NCBI GenBank assembly: GCA_021613375.1
Contig: CM038720.1
Span: 15,717,962-15,781,961, forward strand
Source of the DNA: Megaleporinus macrocephalus
Lineage: Eukaryota; Chordata; Actinopteri; Characiformes; Anostomidae
Direction: 5' to 3'
DNA length: 64,000 bases
Part shown: in pieces, positions 1 through 45,530 of the stretch
Layout: each line of letters opens with the position of its first letter
Position numbering within the stretch: position 1 is the stretch's first letter
Made by a program: the position numbers and the translations under genes
The notes under the pieces: generated by a model
What the model saw: the letters and a program-made list of their open reading frames with translations, nothing else
Database searches by the model: none
Told to the model about the DNA's origin: nothing

Positions 1-125
1 TAACTATAGTTTAAACTAAAGTTTACACAATTCACAAAGTATATAAATTTATTTCTGCTCATTTTGTGGACACTGACCATTATTTAACAAGTTAACATGT
101 TAACATATATGGAATAGTGACATAC

Positions 126-1926
126 CGAGATAGGGAAACACCTCCAGGCTGCCCAATAGCTAACTCATGGTGAAGCACCCCCTCATGCCATGGCACACCA
201 AGGAACTGCAGCACTCTCACCATTGTGGTTCGTGGTTGCAGTACCAGACTTTCATAGCGAACAGTTAAACAGCGATTAGGCCCCACCAGTGTGCACTGAA
301 ACAGCATGGCCTCTATTGCATGGTTCCACTTGGAAAGGCAGTCCCTGTAACTGGAGATGTCAAAGCCACCAATAGTCACCCGCCTGGAGATCATTGAGTG
401 CACTGAGGCCCGTCCATCTCTCAGCATCAGAATAAATTTTGAGCTGAAATCATATGAAAGTGAGTTACATGAAAGTGAGTAAGAAGCTGATGTTATGGTA
501 GATAGTGACAGTAGAAAGGGCACAAATGAGTAAATTTAATAAATATAAATAATTTTCAAAGACTTAAAGCAGAGGTGTTCTCAAAGGCTAATGAAGTAGA
601 ATGTTGGCATTCTACTTTATTTAGCTCATTTGCTAAGGTCTTCACAAGTTTAGTCAGTGGTTCTCAGCCTTTTTTAATTCACAAACTCACAGAATGTAGG
701 GGTATATAACTCTTTTCTTTTTGACTCCACCCTGAAACATATTGTGGCAGCCTTCACTTTTTTCTGCAGAGGATGTACAGTCACATGCAAAAGTTTGGGT
801 TCACTATGTTATATGTTGTGCTATATGGTAAAAAAATTGTTCACCATAAAGATAATCACTTAACAAATGCAATTTGACTGCAGACTTCATAGCAATAGAA
901 GATATTGCAGTCTGCTTGTTTCATTTTTAAAATCATAATACCTTTGCTAAAGTACATTCCAGTTATTAATATCTTGTTACCATTTTTTTTCATTTCCATT
1001 TAACTTCAGTGTGCTACACTGGTAACACCATTCAGCATCTAAAAATATTTAGTTGCTGATAAATGCAGGATGCACTTTATTGTAGTTTGATAGTACTTTA
1101 ATATTTAAGTAGTTGCTTGACCTGGTATGTTTTTTTTTGCATGAATGCCAATATTGAATTGACCTAAATATAAACCACACCTACCTGCTAGCAAGGTGGA
1201 TCATACATAACTCATAAGTTGAGAACCACCTTGCAAAGGTAGACTAAATGCTAATCTCTGCAGATCTCTTTGACTTTTGACACACCTGACCTTAGAAATT
1301 AAGGTGGTGCAAATTATGTGAATTGATGCAAAATACTTAAAAAGAATCTACTGCAGCGCTATAACTACTTTGATATTGAAGATTGGCTATTTAGGATACA
1401 TCAAATCCGTATCTTACTCAGCCTCTTACTTGGGAAAGATATTTGAGAGGTAGCTGGAGCTCTTCAGTGTGAAGGGATCTTTATTGCAGAGCATTGGTGC
1501 TGGTTCCCCATGGCGAGCAATGATCTCCAGTAGAAATGCTGTTGTGGCAGTGTCCAATGTCTCTTGTGTGACTCCCTCGTCATCCAAGCCCCGTCGCTCC
1601 TCACCATGCTTCTTCCAGCCCTGACGTAGTCCAAGCAGCCTGGGGATGACCCGAGTCTCCTCCCCGCAGCGGATGACCGGGTGGGCATCCAGCATGGCTC
1701 GCATCAAAGTGGTCCCGGAACGGGGGACCCCACCCACAAAAACCATGGGTGATAGGGGGTTGTAACGGTAGGGAGTCTCGTTGCCGTCCTTAATCAGAAT
1801 GGACACCCTGTGGCTATGGGCCAGGCTGCTCTGGCACATAAAAACCTTGTGCAGTGCATTTCCGACAATGTACAGGCCAAACACACACAGCAGCAGCGTG
1901 GTTCCCCGTCGAACGGACAGCCGCAT
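126..1926 (-). CDS. tpst2: Tyrosylprotein sulfotransferase 2, first two coding exons (3' part beyond the window)
   Basis: Golgi type II membrane enzyme that transfers sulfate from PAPS to tyrosines of secreted and membrane proteins. Coding exon 1 is 1430-1926 (497 nt, ATG at 1924-1926) and exon 2 is 126-443 (318 nt); they join in phase (AA|C, giving FPNSKF) with GT donors at both ends, and exon 2 splices on past the left edge. The protein opens MRLSVRR, as in TPST2, followed by a signal-anchor segment (about residues 9-30). The PAPS 5'-phosphosulfate loop GGVPRSGTT is at 65-73. CGEETR at 87-92 carries the catalytic Glu, and [10 protein letters not shown] the catalytic Lys. Exon 2 begins with [10 protein letters not shown], the 3'-phosphate site. 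About 271 of roughly 370 residues are visible. TPST2 is preferred over TPST1 because of the N-terminus and the linkage to sez6l and myo18b, which matches human 22q12. The family call is certain; the paralogue is likely. Confidence 0.93.
760..1000. mobile_element. Tc1-type transposon end fragment in the tpst2 intron
   Basis: The motif around 782-800 (TCACATGCAAAAGTTTGGG) resembles the terminus of fish Tc1-like elements that begin with tgcaaaagtttgggcaccc. Only one end is recognisable and no coding remnant is seen. The rest of the 444-1429 intron is AT-rich with no clear feature. Confidence 0.35.
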
Positions 1927-1931
1927 TGCAT
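1794..1931 (-). other. Upstream ORF overlapping the tpst2 start codon
   Basis: A second ATG lies 5 bases upstream of the MRLSVRR start, in another frame. It opens a 45-codon Cys-rich reading frame ending at TGA (1794-1796). The flanking DNA looks like 5'UTR, with a plausible acceptor at the ACAG just upstream of GCTTTCTATGG. The two starts are so close that leaky scanning is expected. No protein function is proposed. Confidence 0.45.
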
Positions 1932-4900
1932 TGCTCCTTTATGTATCAATATCCTCATCAAGGTCCATAGAAAGCCTGTGATTTTGCACTACAATTACAA
2001 AATTTACACAGTTAACATCACACTTTTAAACTTATGTTAACACAACTATATAGTTATCATTTAGAGTGTAATATTACCCTGTAACTGTAACTGTAGAGCA
2101 TTCTAGTTATTTCGTCATGCATTTACTCACCAAACAACAAAAACACTAAGTCTGAAACAGCCCATTCGGCTGAAATCCTATCAAACCCATTTTTGTTTTT
2201 TAGCTAGGAGTTTGACACACTGTTCCAAGCAAAATGCTTGTTTTAAGGTGGATTTTGAAATTGGATCATTGTCCTGTTGTTGAATCCAGCATTTTGCCTG
2301 CTTCACATGGAAAAAAAATCCATTTACCTACGCAACAGTTCTGATGCTACTTGCTACCACACAAGTTGAAAACATAATAGATCCACCCAATGCTGGAGAG
2401 GTGCTTTTTCTTAATGACTGGAAATTGTAAAGGTCCAAATTGGTGTACAGGCCCAAATTATTATTTTTTGCGATGTTCACTTAATCACATACAACTGCAT
2501 GTTAGCAGAAAAAAATATTTTTAAAACTAGTTTACCATATAGGTTTGTTTATTTCTTTTTTTCTCCACAAAATCAACAAAACATGTGTGGTTCCCAAAAC
2601 ATACCCCTGTAAAAGCCAAACAAAACGATACATGTAAATTGGGAACTAACTGTACTTCCCCTGTTTTAAATGCTGACAATCTTTAGTCACTGGAGTCTAG
2701 ATAATGCCATGTATAGTTAAGTAAATCGTGCATTGCTCTCTTAGGCAATGCTGAATTGTATTTAAAACAAAAATAAAAATTACAGGTGCAAATAAAACTT
2801 AGAAAACAAGTAGGTGTAACCTGCAACCTGAATAGCTGTAATAAATAACTCATATAATCGTACAGTTTTCAGTTATGTGCTTTAATCTTTTCATTTTGGG
2901 GGTGAAAGTTTGACTAGCTTGCATTTCTTTTCTATGACTTCACTGATATGAAATGCCTTTTAAAGAGGATGTCAGAGCAGTTTTGAATCTGAACTTGGTG
3001 GTTCAAAGACTTCCTGAAACAGCTTGATCTGCCACACTGAATATTCGATAAGAGATAAAATGCATGCCCAATCAGAGTATCGTTTCTTATAGTTTGCCAT
3101 CCTGTGTTTACAGTGCCACAAGTAAACCCTATTTACAGCCAAACCTTCTTTGAAGGTGCAAAGAAATAAGTAACTTACTCAAGGTAGCAACCTGCCAGTG
3201 TGTACTAACAGCTGCAAACACATTCTTTGTCTTCATAGTAATCCGAGTTCCTCAGCCCGTTCTTCATGTTGTTTTTCAAAAGATACAATAAGTGCAGACG
3301 TGCTGGGAAAATGTTTTTCGAGAGATAAAAACCAGCTCAAATACAAAGTACAAACTGCTCCAGGAAGTAGGCGGGTAGGTGTAAGTTGGGAGAGAACCAC
3401 ATTTCATTTGAGTATCAGCAAGCAGTCATTTTACATGTCACAAAACAGGGAAAATACTTTCATTTTCAGCCTGACTACTGGTAAGGAGTATGTAAACTAT
3501 GCCAAGACCACTTTTTATAAACACAAAGACAATTTCGTTATGAAAGACTCCATCATTCTTTTATTTTCAACATCTCTTCAAGGATATCTTCCTCTTTAAT
3601 TCCAAAAGCAAATGTACATTAAATTCGCAGAAAAAACCTTTCACATATACAACAAAATAAATACATCATCTGTTTTTCTGCTGTTGTATGACGTCACTTG
3701 CATGGGAAAATACTACCCTAAAACCTGCACTACAAACCGGTTTGAGTACAAAGCATTAAAAATAACAGCAGGCAGGAAGTCAGGGCACAGACAGACACAC
3801 ACATACACACACCCCGGGTGTGTAACTGAACAAAGAACAGCAATTACTCCAGTGTTAGATTCTCAACTATTCCATGTTACTGACATTTGCTAACAAATGT
3901 GCATCTTCACAGCTTTCTCGTGCTCTCACCCAACTCCATAAACATTCTACAGTACTGTGCAAAAGGCAGACACCAGCCATCATTGAATAAGTTTCCAGTC
4001 TTACCGGCAATTTAGTAAAAGTTGTTCCTTTTTTGCATAAGGAACAAAGAAGAAAACATATTTCATATGTCCACCATATGTCAACATATGTCTTTATTCT
4101 TAAGAGACACCTTTTCAAAGAAACCTACAGAAACCTGTTTTTCCACACCTCTAAAGATCACACTTAAAAGTTGTTTTATGCTTCTGATTTACGTAAAGTA
4201 ATTTGATGATGTTGAAGATGAGGTATAGACTCTGTAAAGGTCAGTCTATTGTACAACAACAGCTTATTTGTTTGATCTGCAAGTTTTTCTCTCTTTGGCC
4301 AATTTCCTTTTCTCAGTAACAGCTTCCTAAAAGCTACAAATAACTTCAGACCCAAAGTAGGGAGTTGTTTTCTGGATTTTCTCAGAGCTGAAGTAAGAGT
4401 GAAGCTTGGTTTTCATTTTAAAAGATAAAAGCTTAAAGTGCTGTTTATTTCATGGTGATGGTTTTGATGGTCTGCAAAGTCTTACATGGTTGCAAGGAGT
4501 CAGAATCTCTCTATAGTTTCTTTTATTTGTTTTGTACTCTAGTTTTGGAAACAATCTTATGAAATGACTCAAAATAAAGAAATAAAGAAAATGTCATGGT
4601 GACGTTGATTAGAAATTAAAGAAATATAAGGCTGTCAGTCTCTGACTTTTACAAAGTACTGTACCATTTTATACACAGACACACTCTCACACACACACAC
4701 AAACACACACACACACTTTGTTAAACGCGAACCTCCTGTCTTAAGTGCATAATGTTCAAATCACATGGTAAAACCACAGTCACTTGTTCAATGATTCACC
4801 TCCTCTCCAACCTCTGCTACACAGCCTTGCTCTTACCACCTCCCCTCAATATTTAATCTCGTTCTCTTTTTTCTCTCTCTGTCTTTCGTTAGACCCTGAT

Positions 4901-5033
4901 TAGGCTGCAGATTTTAGGAGGTTGGAGAGGTGGGGCAGCAGTGGAATTATCAGGAGCTATTTACATCACTTCCCTTCAGGCCTGGAGTAATGAGGTCCTG
5001 CATGTGAGAATTCGTCTGCAGCAACAGCTCTGC
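1932..5033. other. tpst2 5'UTR / intergenic / probable sez6l 3'UTR
   Basis: There is no coding exon here. The right part (about 3.5-5.0 kb) is probably the sez6l 3'UTR, because the sez6l stop is at 5034 and several minus-strand AATAAA hexamers follow (seen as tttatt near 4444, 4093 and 3559 on the plus strand); I cannot tell which is used. A (CA)n tract lies at about 4690-4718. A Tc1 fragment occupies 2200-2620. The open frames of 60-130 codons on the plus strand show no recognisable protein and no splice support. Confidence 0.5.
2200..2620 (-). mobile_element. Decayed Tc1/mariner-like fragment
   Basis: The stretch reads like the reverse complement of a fish Tc1-type transposase region: the phrases around 2262-2310 (ggatcattgtcctg, cctgcttcacatgg) and 2380-2420 (gatccacccaatgctggag) are ones I recognise from several fish families. 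It is interrupted by stops and carries no intact frame. Its boundaries are approximate. Confidence 0.5.
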
Positions 5034-37826
<32,793 letters not shown>

Positions 37827-39304
37827 GGTAACGACGGTCCGAGGGCTGCTCACTAAAAAAGCAAAACCCTAACGCACAGCCCACACAGGAGAAAACTAGT
37901 CCTATTTAGAGCTCCGTGTAAACCACGTATGCAGAGGTTAACCAAGGAGATGCGTTTTCCACTGCTTTGTGTTTTTCTGTCTCCGCTCTGCCTCTAGCGA
38001 GTCATTCTCTCTCTATCTCTCTCTCTCTCACTGCCGCTCTCTCTCCTTGTCTGAACTCCGCAGTGTCTCATAGTCTACTGCGTCCCCCCGCCCCAGCAAA
38101 CAAGTAAAGTTGCTAATGCCCTCTGTTGTGTTGCATTTCAGCTAAATTCCATTACATATGATAATGACTCCCGAGCACTTTCTGGTTCTACTACTTTATA
38201 AGAGGACTGAGAAAAAATAGCATCCCAACTAGGCTACCATTTACCCATTAGGCAACCCCCACAATGTTTGATTGTACTGCATAAAGCCTTCAACTAAATG
38301 CTAGCACTTCATGAATACGGCGTCCTCTACTATTACTGGCACCCTTAAAAGATGAGCTTGATATGCTGATGCTGAAAATATGAAAGAAATCCAACCTTTC
38401 AATGTCTTATAAAATATATTAAGCAACCACGTCGATCAAAATTGTGCCAATGGTATTGGATTAGATGCCAAAAGCCAATGAGATTTTGGAGAAATATGAG
38501 CCACAGCATAATAGTCAGAGCTGGGAAGAACATTTTGATCGGGCAAGGGAAGTCAAAGTCTAGTCACAACACTTGCATATGCTCCTGTCTAGCACTATTG
38601 CCTTGTGAAACAGCTTGTTATGCATGGTGAATGCCGAGCAGAGAGAGGACGAGCCGTGAGAGGATGCAGCCATGGCCTAAATTGGCACCTCACCAATGTG
38701 CTGTGCCCTGCTGTGCATTTCACTGAGTGAGAAGTCAATCTGTGGGAAACAGTGGCCAGGCAGCTCATGAAGAAGTCCAGGATTTTGAGACATCACTTGT
38801 GCTCAGATCCTTTTTTTTCTCATGAAAGGGTGGATGACAACGAGGCTTGTTAGCTAAATCACTCTGCTTCATGTCGCAGTTACCCAACAGAATTCAGACA
38901 CAGGTTAATCATGAGAAGAACCTCAATTTGTGACACTGGTTAAAAGATTATGTAGAGAAGATCAACCTTGTCTTTTCCATATAATGACAACTGTTAACTG
39001 TCCATGGTGCTGAAACAGAACAAAACAGGTAAATAACAAGACGTTTAGTCTTTAGTTAAGTGAGGACATTGAGGTCACAACCAGGGGTCTATTCCAAGAA
39101 GCGAGCTTATGAAAGCGGCGCTTGTTTGAGTGAGCCTCGCTTGAGTTAGCCAAACAGTTCACTTCCGTCTAGTTCCGTTCCACTAACGAAATCCAGATTT
39201 AACAAGCTCCCACTAATTCAAGCCAGGCTTGTGTAATCGCCGATCATGCGCGAGCACACAGTATTTAAACAGCCTGACTAATCGATATTCGAAAGTCGAG
39301 AAAA

Positions 39305-40530
39305 ATGACGAAAGATCTGAAAGAACGAGCAGTTTTTTTGCTTATACGTCTTTACGATGAACATAAAGACATAATTACGAGGAAGGTGACACGTCCTGTA
39401 TTAATAAAGTCAGAGAAGATGCCTGGCAGAACACTGCAGACAGATTAAATGTGCGCGCATATAATTTAATCCATTCATTGACATTTTAAAAGTGTTATAG
39501 TAAATGATTAATATTAATAATTATTTATTTGATTTAGACGCAACATGAGCGGAGCGAAAAGAACGTGGCAGCAGGTCATGGTTAAATATAAAAATATACT
39601 CCAGAATGGTAAGTGCAGTTTCAAATGATTAGTCTAATGTGCAGGAAAATGTAAAACACCATATTTGTGTGTATTATGAGATTAAATAACTGTACAAAAC
39701 ATTTCAACAACCAGAAAGAAAACTGATACTGCTGCTACTGGTGGTGGACCTCCTGTAGCAGCCCTCACTCCTGCAGAGCACCTTGCATTACAGCAAAACA
39801 GCAGATGCCCCATCATTGTAAGAATTAAGGGTCCTCCATCATCTGATCCTGTCTGTCTCTTTGAAACATGGCCTTATGTTAAAGGTAGGTTCAGTTGTTT
39901 CTCAGATGTTACATTTTTGTTCTTATAGTCTACATTGTAGAATTACTGTATACTTGATGGCTTAAAATATTACAGTGGGGGATGTGCTGACTCCTTTGGA
40001 CCCTCCTGTATTTGACAGTGATGTGAGTACTATAAACCAGCCTATTTCATATGACTGTACTCAGAGGACTTTTGACATTCAGGTGTCTAATTTGTTGTTT
40101 GCAGGGGGAGACTGCAGGACCATCCAATGAAAACTTCTCAATCTTGAACATACTTCTGTCTTAAAGGATTCTGATATTTGTGAGATATACAAGAGGCACT
40201 TGCTCCAAGAAATAGGACGGAGTACATTGATCTGCAGTACAAAAAACTAAAAATACGAAAGCTGGAGCTTGAAATAAAGAAAATGGAGAAAGATGTGAGT
40301 AGTGGCAAAAGGTCTCACTGTAATATGTTTGTTTTTGTTTTCACCTATGTGTAGAATATCCACTCATTAGCACTTGTGCCTTTTCTCTTATTGTGATATT
40401 GTTCTTGTTACATATCATACACGTGTGCCTCACCAAGAAAAAATCCTTGTATGTGTAACATTCTGATTCTGATAAGAAAAAAAAAAAAAATCTGTCCACA
40501 GGCACAGCAAGACCATCAATAAAAATTATT
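39305..40530 (+). pseudogene. Harbinger Myb/SANT-like DNA-binding protein remnant
   Basis: Starts MTKDLKERAVFLLIRLYDEH. A frameshift follows, because CINKVREDAWQNTADRLN continues in another frame. After an intron comes SGAKRTWQQVMVKYKNILQN (exon about 39540-39608, GTAAGT donor), and then RKKTDTAATGGGPP and LTPAEHLALQQNS (from about 39716). The last piece (about 40215-40300) encodes YIDLQYKKLKIRKLELEIKK. These segments are typical of the accessory Myb-like protein of fish Harbinger elements, which cooperates with the transposase. The frame is broken, so it is non-functional. Confidence 0.75.
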
Positions 40531-40567
40531 TTCGAAAAAAGGTGTCTTGTTCTGTGCTCATTTTTCC

Positions 40568-41095
40568 TCAGTGTTGGAAAAGAGATATTTCGCAGTGCAA
40601 ATAATCTAGAACAATGGCCAAAGTGACAAAGGTTGAAAGTTGTTCAAACCCATGGACTGACTGATTTATATGCTTATGACTTTTATCTGTTGTATAGGCA
40701 AAACTTACATGTTCCTGTACATTGATGGAGCCTTTATCCAGATGTGAGTGCAGTCTATAGCACCAATGATGCCTTTTATGGGAAGGATGCCTCTGTAAAT
40801 GCGATGAATATATTAAGTAAGTGCTTAAGTGCAAGGCAAACCTTTCTAATTTCATGGCAGACCGTTGCCTTCCTAAGATGTTCTGTATCCCTGACACTGT
40901 AAAGAAATGCGCCGCTGGAAAGAAGCACCGTTTGGGGTTTGGTAAGCGCTGTACTATGTCCAGTTGTCTTTTCAATATATGGCCCCAATCATTTACAGAG
41001 ATATACAATACTGTGTCTTCTGAATCTGTAGTGCTCTAAAAGTAGTCATCTGAAAAACCCAGTGGATCTGTCCTGTCCTGGAATGACCTTGGAGC
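40568..41095 (-). pseudogene. Harbinger (HARBI1-like) transposase remnant
   Basis: On the minus strand, GPYIEKTTGHSTALTKPQT, FLYSVRDTEHLRKATVCHEI and RKVCLALKHLLNIF correspond to the helical N-terminal part of HARBI1-type transposases. IIGAIDCTHIWIKAPS contains the first catalytic Asp of the DDE core. Downstream there is only frameshifted debris and the rest of the core is missing, so it is inactive. Confidence 0.78.
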
Positions 41096-41110
41096 TGGTA
41101 GCGTGAATGC

Positions 41111-44100
41111 TCTGCGCACTATACATGCGCCTTTATCCACTGGATTTTCTACAAATGAGCATGCATTGTTAATTATAGCCAACAGCCTTCACTGTTAGCT
41201 GCTCTTTTTTTATAGCCTACATTTTGGATTATTTGTATCACCTGTATGCAGGTCTTGGTAAGGTAGTTGTCTGTATCCATTTATTGATGCACCATTATGT
41301 TGACCAAACATTTACATTACTTATATTGAACAAAATCTGAACATATGTAATTGTGGAGTGATATGATTTGTATGAACTCATGTATGAATTTGAACACAAA
41401 AGAGAAAGTATGGGGTTAAAGATATACCTAAAACTTCACCTAAATTACTCTTATTATTAATATACAGGGACAAAGAATTGTATTTTTTGTGATCTAGAGT
41501 TTATGCTAATATATCTTTGTGGACCATAACTTCAATTAGACACTGTATTCTATTTCACACTGACCTGAATTTGTTATGATTTAACCAATAAACTGAAATA
41601 TGCAGAAACCTTACTGATTAACAATGAATATGTATTCTGAAGATTGAAATATAAATTGCTTTTGGAAATATAATTATTAAGTTTTAATAATAGTAATCTG
41701 CAATCCTTCCACACTAATACTTAAGTACAGTACTCAATTAAATGTATAAAGATATATGATACGATATGATGTGCTATGATATGATATGCTACATCCACAG
41801 CAATTTATTGGATACAACTGTGGCGGAACCTTGTTCCTCAATTTTGTTTCCCGGCCGACGAGACTATGACATCACACGGCTCAGCCAATAGAAGCGGTCG
41901 AGCTAAGCTAAGTGTCTCTAAGTGTAACTCTAGCCGGGTACCGAGGTTTGTACAAATGTATATGTTGCTGTGTTTTATGTTATTATATATATCGAATTCT
42001 ACTGATCCTTAAAGATTATACCTTTAGATGTCTAGTGTAAACTGTGAACCTTATTTTAAACACCAAATGACATGTTGTCTATGGTGGAAAAAAGTGGATA
42101 TAAATATGAAATAAAAGAGTGATAAAAAATATATTTTTCTCCTTGTAAAGCCTCCGGTGAATATTCTTTGTCATGTTAGAGTTCAAAGTGCTTTTCTCCT
42201 CATATTTATTAGAAATAAATATGATTATGGTAATTTTTGTTTTACCAAAAATTATGGTAAATATTGGAATCAAAAGTATATATTTTTCTTTAAATGTTTC
42301 CTTTAAAGTGACTGTAAATAAAAGGGTTTCAGTTATAGCATTCAGTTATAGTAGTTTCTCTTTTCATCACTGTTGGATGTTGCATACATATTTTATGAAG
42401 GCATGAAGCACACAAGCTAGTGTTCTCAAAGACATGTTTCATGAGAAAACAGAGAAAACAGGTTCACAGTCTTTATGTATGTAATGAAGCATTTTTTTTC
42501 TAATTACTCGCAGACACAGATACAGCATGTAAAGTAATGCAATCGTCAAAATGATATCACCCTCTCTGCTGAAGATGAGGTTGCCTAATTCACCCACTGC
42601 TAAGAAGACATGTTAATCACATTTTGTGTATAAAGGACTTAGGACCATATTTCTCACTCTGTTTTATTTTCTGTCACCCCCCCCCCACCCCCACCCCACT
42701 TTTCTCTAGTCTTTTTTTTTCTAGTCTCTAGATTCGTTTTTAAGAAATCACGTACATGGCTTGTTAAATAAAGAGAACATTTATATGTGCCCAGTATTCT
42801 GGCTCAGCCTACCCATATGGTGATAATATTTGGTTGTACAGCTAATGCCACACTGAATAAGTAAACCTCAGCTCACTGCTTCACACTTAGCAAAAAGTAA
42901 CTGTTACTCTTGCGACACTATTGCAACATTTCAAAGAGACACTCTGTAAGCATGTCTCTTGGGTTTTGAACCTAGCTCCTATATGTGCATTTGCTTCATA
43001 AATATCATATGACTTCTCTCGAGTCTATGCATTTTTGTTATGGGGAAAAATACTTTTTGGTTGAAATAAAGTTTACCTCAACTGTAACATTTTTAAAACA
43101 GTAGTTCAACAGTTTTTGTAGGCTGAATATTTACCATATAAAATTGTGATCATACAAATGATACAAGACTGCCCAGATGAAGTTATTTATGATCAGGGAA
43201 ATGCACATGCATTCTAATAATAACTAAAAAAGAAAAAGTACCCTTAGTTCTTATCCTTTACTCCTAGAGCAATAACAGTCTACTGTCTTTTGTGATAGTT
43301 GTGAATGTCTTCTCAGTTGGCAAATCTGCTCACTCTTCTTGACAAAATGATTTTTGCATTGTTTGGGCTGCTATGATATTCACATAATATGAAGTTCCAT
43401 AAGGTTAAATAAAGTTTAATGTTTGCCTTATCATTCCAAATTACTTGCAGAAGTCCTGAGGTTTTTTATTTTGTTTGGGTATGTTTTGAGGTGTGGACAA
43501 AAAATGATATTTTTCCTGTCAAAATATTATACAGCGCCTTTCTATTTAAGTATTTCTCTGTTGTACATTTTTCCTAATTTAGTGTGGAATTTATTTACTT
43601 TTTCTCATAGATCCTCTTACAGTAATTTTTGTCTTCCCATATTTTAATGTTCAGCAAATTTACCACATGGATGAACCAAATATCCTTACTAGGAATTACA
43701 CTGATTGTTATGCACATACAGTGATCACAACCAAACAAGGCACAGCTGGCTGTGTAATTTAAGTTATTTCAGTGATTTAAAAAAATATGAATGTGTGCAC
43801 CAGTTAGTAAATTAATTTACTTATTTTATTCTATAAAGATTATATCTTACTAATTCAGTTAACTCAGATGTGTACATTGTCATTAACAAAACCGTGTATT
43901 TGGAAGATGAATACTGTCTAGGAGAAAGAAAAAAACATTCTTAGCTTTTATCGTCATTAATTTAACAAAGTTTAATGTAATTTTGCTCAATTGCTTTTCC
44001 CCTTTGTGATTAAACGTTCAAACAATGTAATAGACAACTGGTGCTTCATGCCATTTTATACCATAAAGTAAGTAAAACAATACAAATAAGAGTTACAAGG

Positions 44101-45530
44101 TTTTGATATGTCAAAAACTATACACAAGTTGACTCATTTAACACACATCATAAAACTTGCAACCTCCTCATATTACCATGCAAACCAGCAAGCATCAAAT
44201 GTCATAGTCAAGTGACAATGTAAGAAGTTGTTTTCTGTGCATACAAGCATAGTTAAAGCAGTAAACCTCAGTTTTATATGTTAGATTAAATTAGATTGCT
44301 GGTAGCATGCAAGTAGCAATATTCATATTTCAACTACCTAATAATCTCAGAATTTTGAAGATTTAATCACAACTTCGGAATGTTCCAAAGACAAAATATG
44401 TCAGCTTTGTTTTCCACAGGGGGTGATAAAGAGTAGTGGGAAACTCTCAGCGTCTTTGATGTCTTCGGAGAACACATGATTAATAATAAAAATGCTTATC
44501 TATACATTTTATGCAATATAATGGCTGTGGTTGTATTTAGACTCCATAAGTTCTGCAGTTATACTCATTAAGTTTTCGTTAGAATGGCCTACATTAGTTA
44601 GGACATCAGGAGTAGTATTAGTTTGAATTATTGGTGGGACTAATTTTGTTAGAAATCAGTATCTTGATATTGAAATGTATGGCACTTGTGAGTGGTAGCT
44701 TGACCAATGCTTTTCAGTCAGATATTAGAAAAGGGGTCTGGAATAGCTTTATGGCAGTGCATTTTTTAAAGGCATTATTAAAACACATTAAATAAGACCA
44801 CATTGTCTTTTACAAATATCATGTTCATGTTCAATCTAAAATTACAAAACTTGTGAATTATTGTTAGCTTAGCAGTTACATATTAGAACCCAACAGGTGG
44901 CCTGGCAAAAATCAAGTGCCACAAGAACTTTTGATTGAGTATTGTCACTTATGGCATAACCTGAAGGTTTGGCTTTCATGGTGCACCACTGGCAAACACC
45001 ATTATTATTTCTCTCAGACAAAAATTAAAGTGTCTCAATGTGCATAATGTCAACTAAAAAGAAATGCTTGAATTCAGATGTATACAGTAGGCCTTTACAC
45101 ATTAACAAATGTCACATAAATACTGTTGCTTGCTGCGCAGTGTAAGTCTGTTTCAAACAATGAACCTGACATTGGATAAAATCTGTCATATTTCCATGCT
45201 TTTTCTGTACCCACCCCCACTCACCCTCGAGAACACCAACCATCTTCCAGCCCCCTCCCCTTTTTTCATCCTTTCATCCTGCATCTCGTAGGTCTTTGAT
45301 GGCAGAAAGGGACTAGGCGGTAGAACCCAGGAGAGCTATGGTCACTCGCAGCTCATGTTCTCTCTTCTCCGTAATCCAGTGGCTAAGCGATCTGTGCCCA
45401 CGGGGCCACATTAATTATACATCACACAAGCGAGCCTTTAATATAAGCGTGATCATTTGCATGCATGTGGGGGTTTGGGAGAGTATGTGTTTAAGACAGG
45501 CTTGCTTTTACCATATTTTCACATAGCCAA
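41111..45530. other. Intergenic DNA between the two Harbinger copies
   Basis: AT-rich, with no gene recognised. One short GC-richer segment at about 41820-41960 stands out (TGACATCA and CCAAT motifs), and another at about 45300-45530 is non-repetitive and complex. A poly(C)/CCCCA stretch is at 42678-42700. Open frames of 60-77 codons are AT-driven and unsupported. Confidence 0.6.
41820..41960. promoter_or_regulatory. Promoter-like module without an obvious gene
   Basis: It contains ccggccgacgagac, TGACATCAC (ATF/CRE-like), CAGCCAATAG (NF-Y CCAAT box) and several CpGs within about 100 bp, in otherwise AT-rich DNA. No start codon with coding potential follows on either strand. It may be a transposon-borne promoter, a non-coding RNA promoter or chance. 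Confidence 0.3.

Larger units (their letters stand above)
39090..41110. mobile_element. Decayed two-gene PIF/Harbinger transposon
   Basis: The left end begins near 39092 with ggggtctattccaagaagcg. Inside are two divergently coded remnants: a Myb/SANT-like protein gene on the plus strand (39305-40530) and the N-terminal and central part of a Harbinger transposase on the minus strand (40640-41090). No matching right terminal repeat was found, so the 3' end appears truncated. The two-gene arrangement is the classical autonomous Harbinger layout. Confidence 0.8.

Noticed and set aside
3198..3599. 133-codon plus-strand frame near the sez6l 3' end
   Set aside because: Antisense to the probable 3'UTR, AT-driven composition, nothing recognisable.
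37980..38050. CT-rich run as a coding or RNA feature
   Set aside because: Simple sequence only; listed as part of the putative promoter region.
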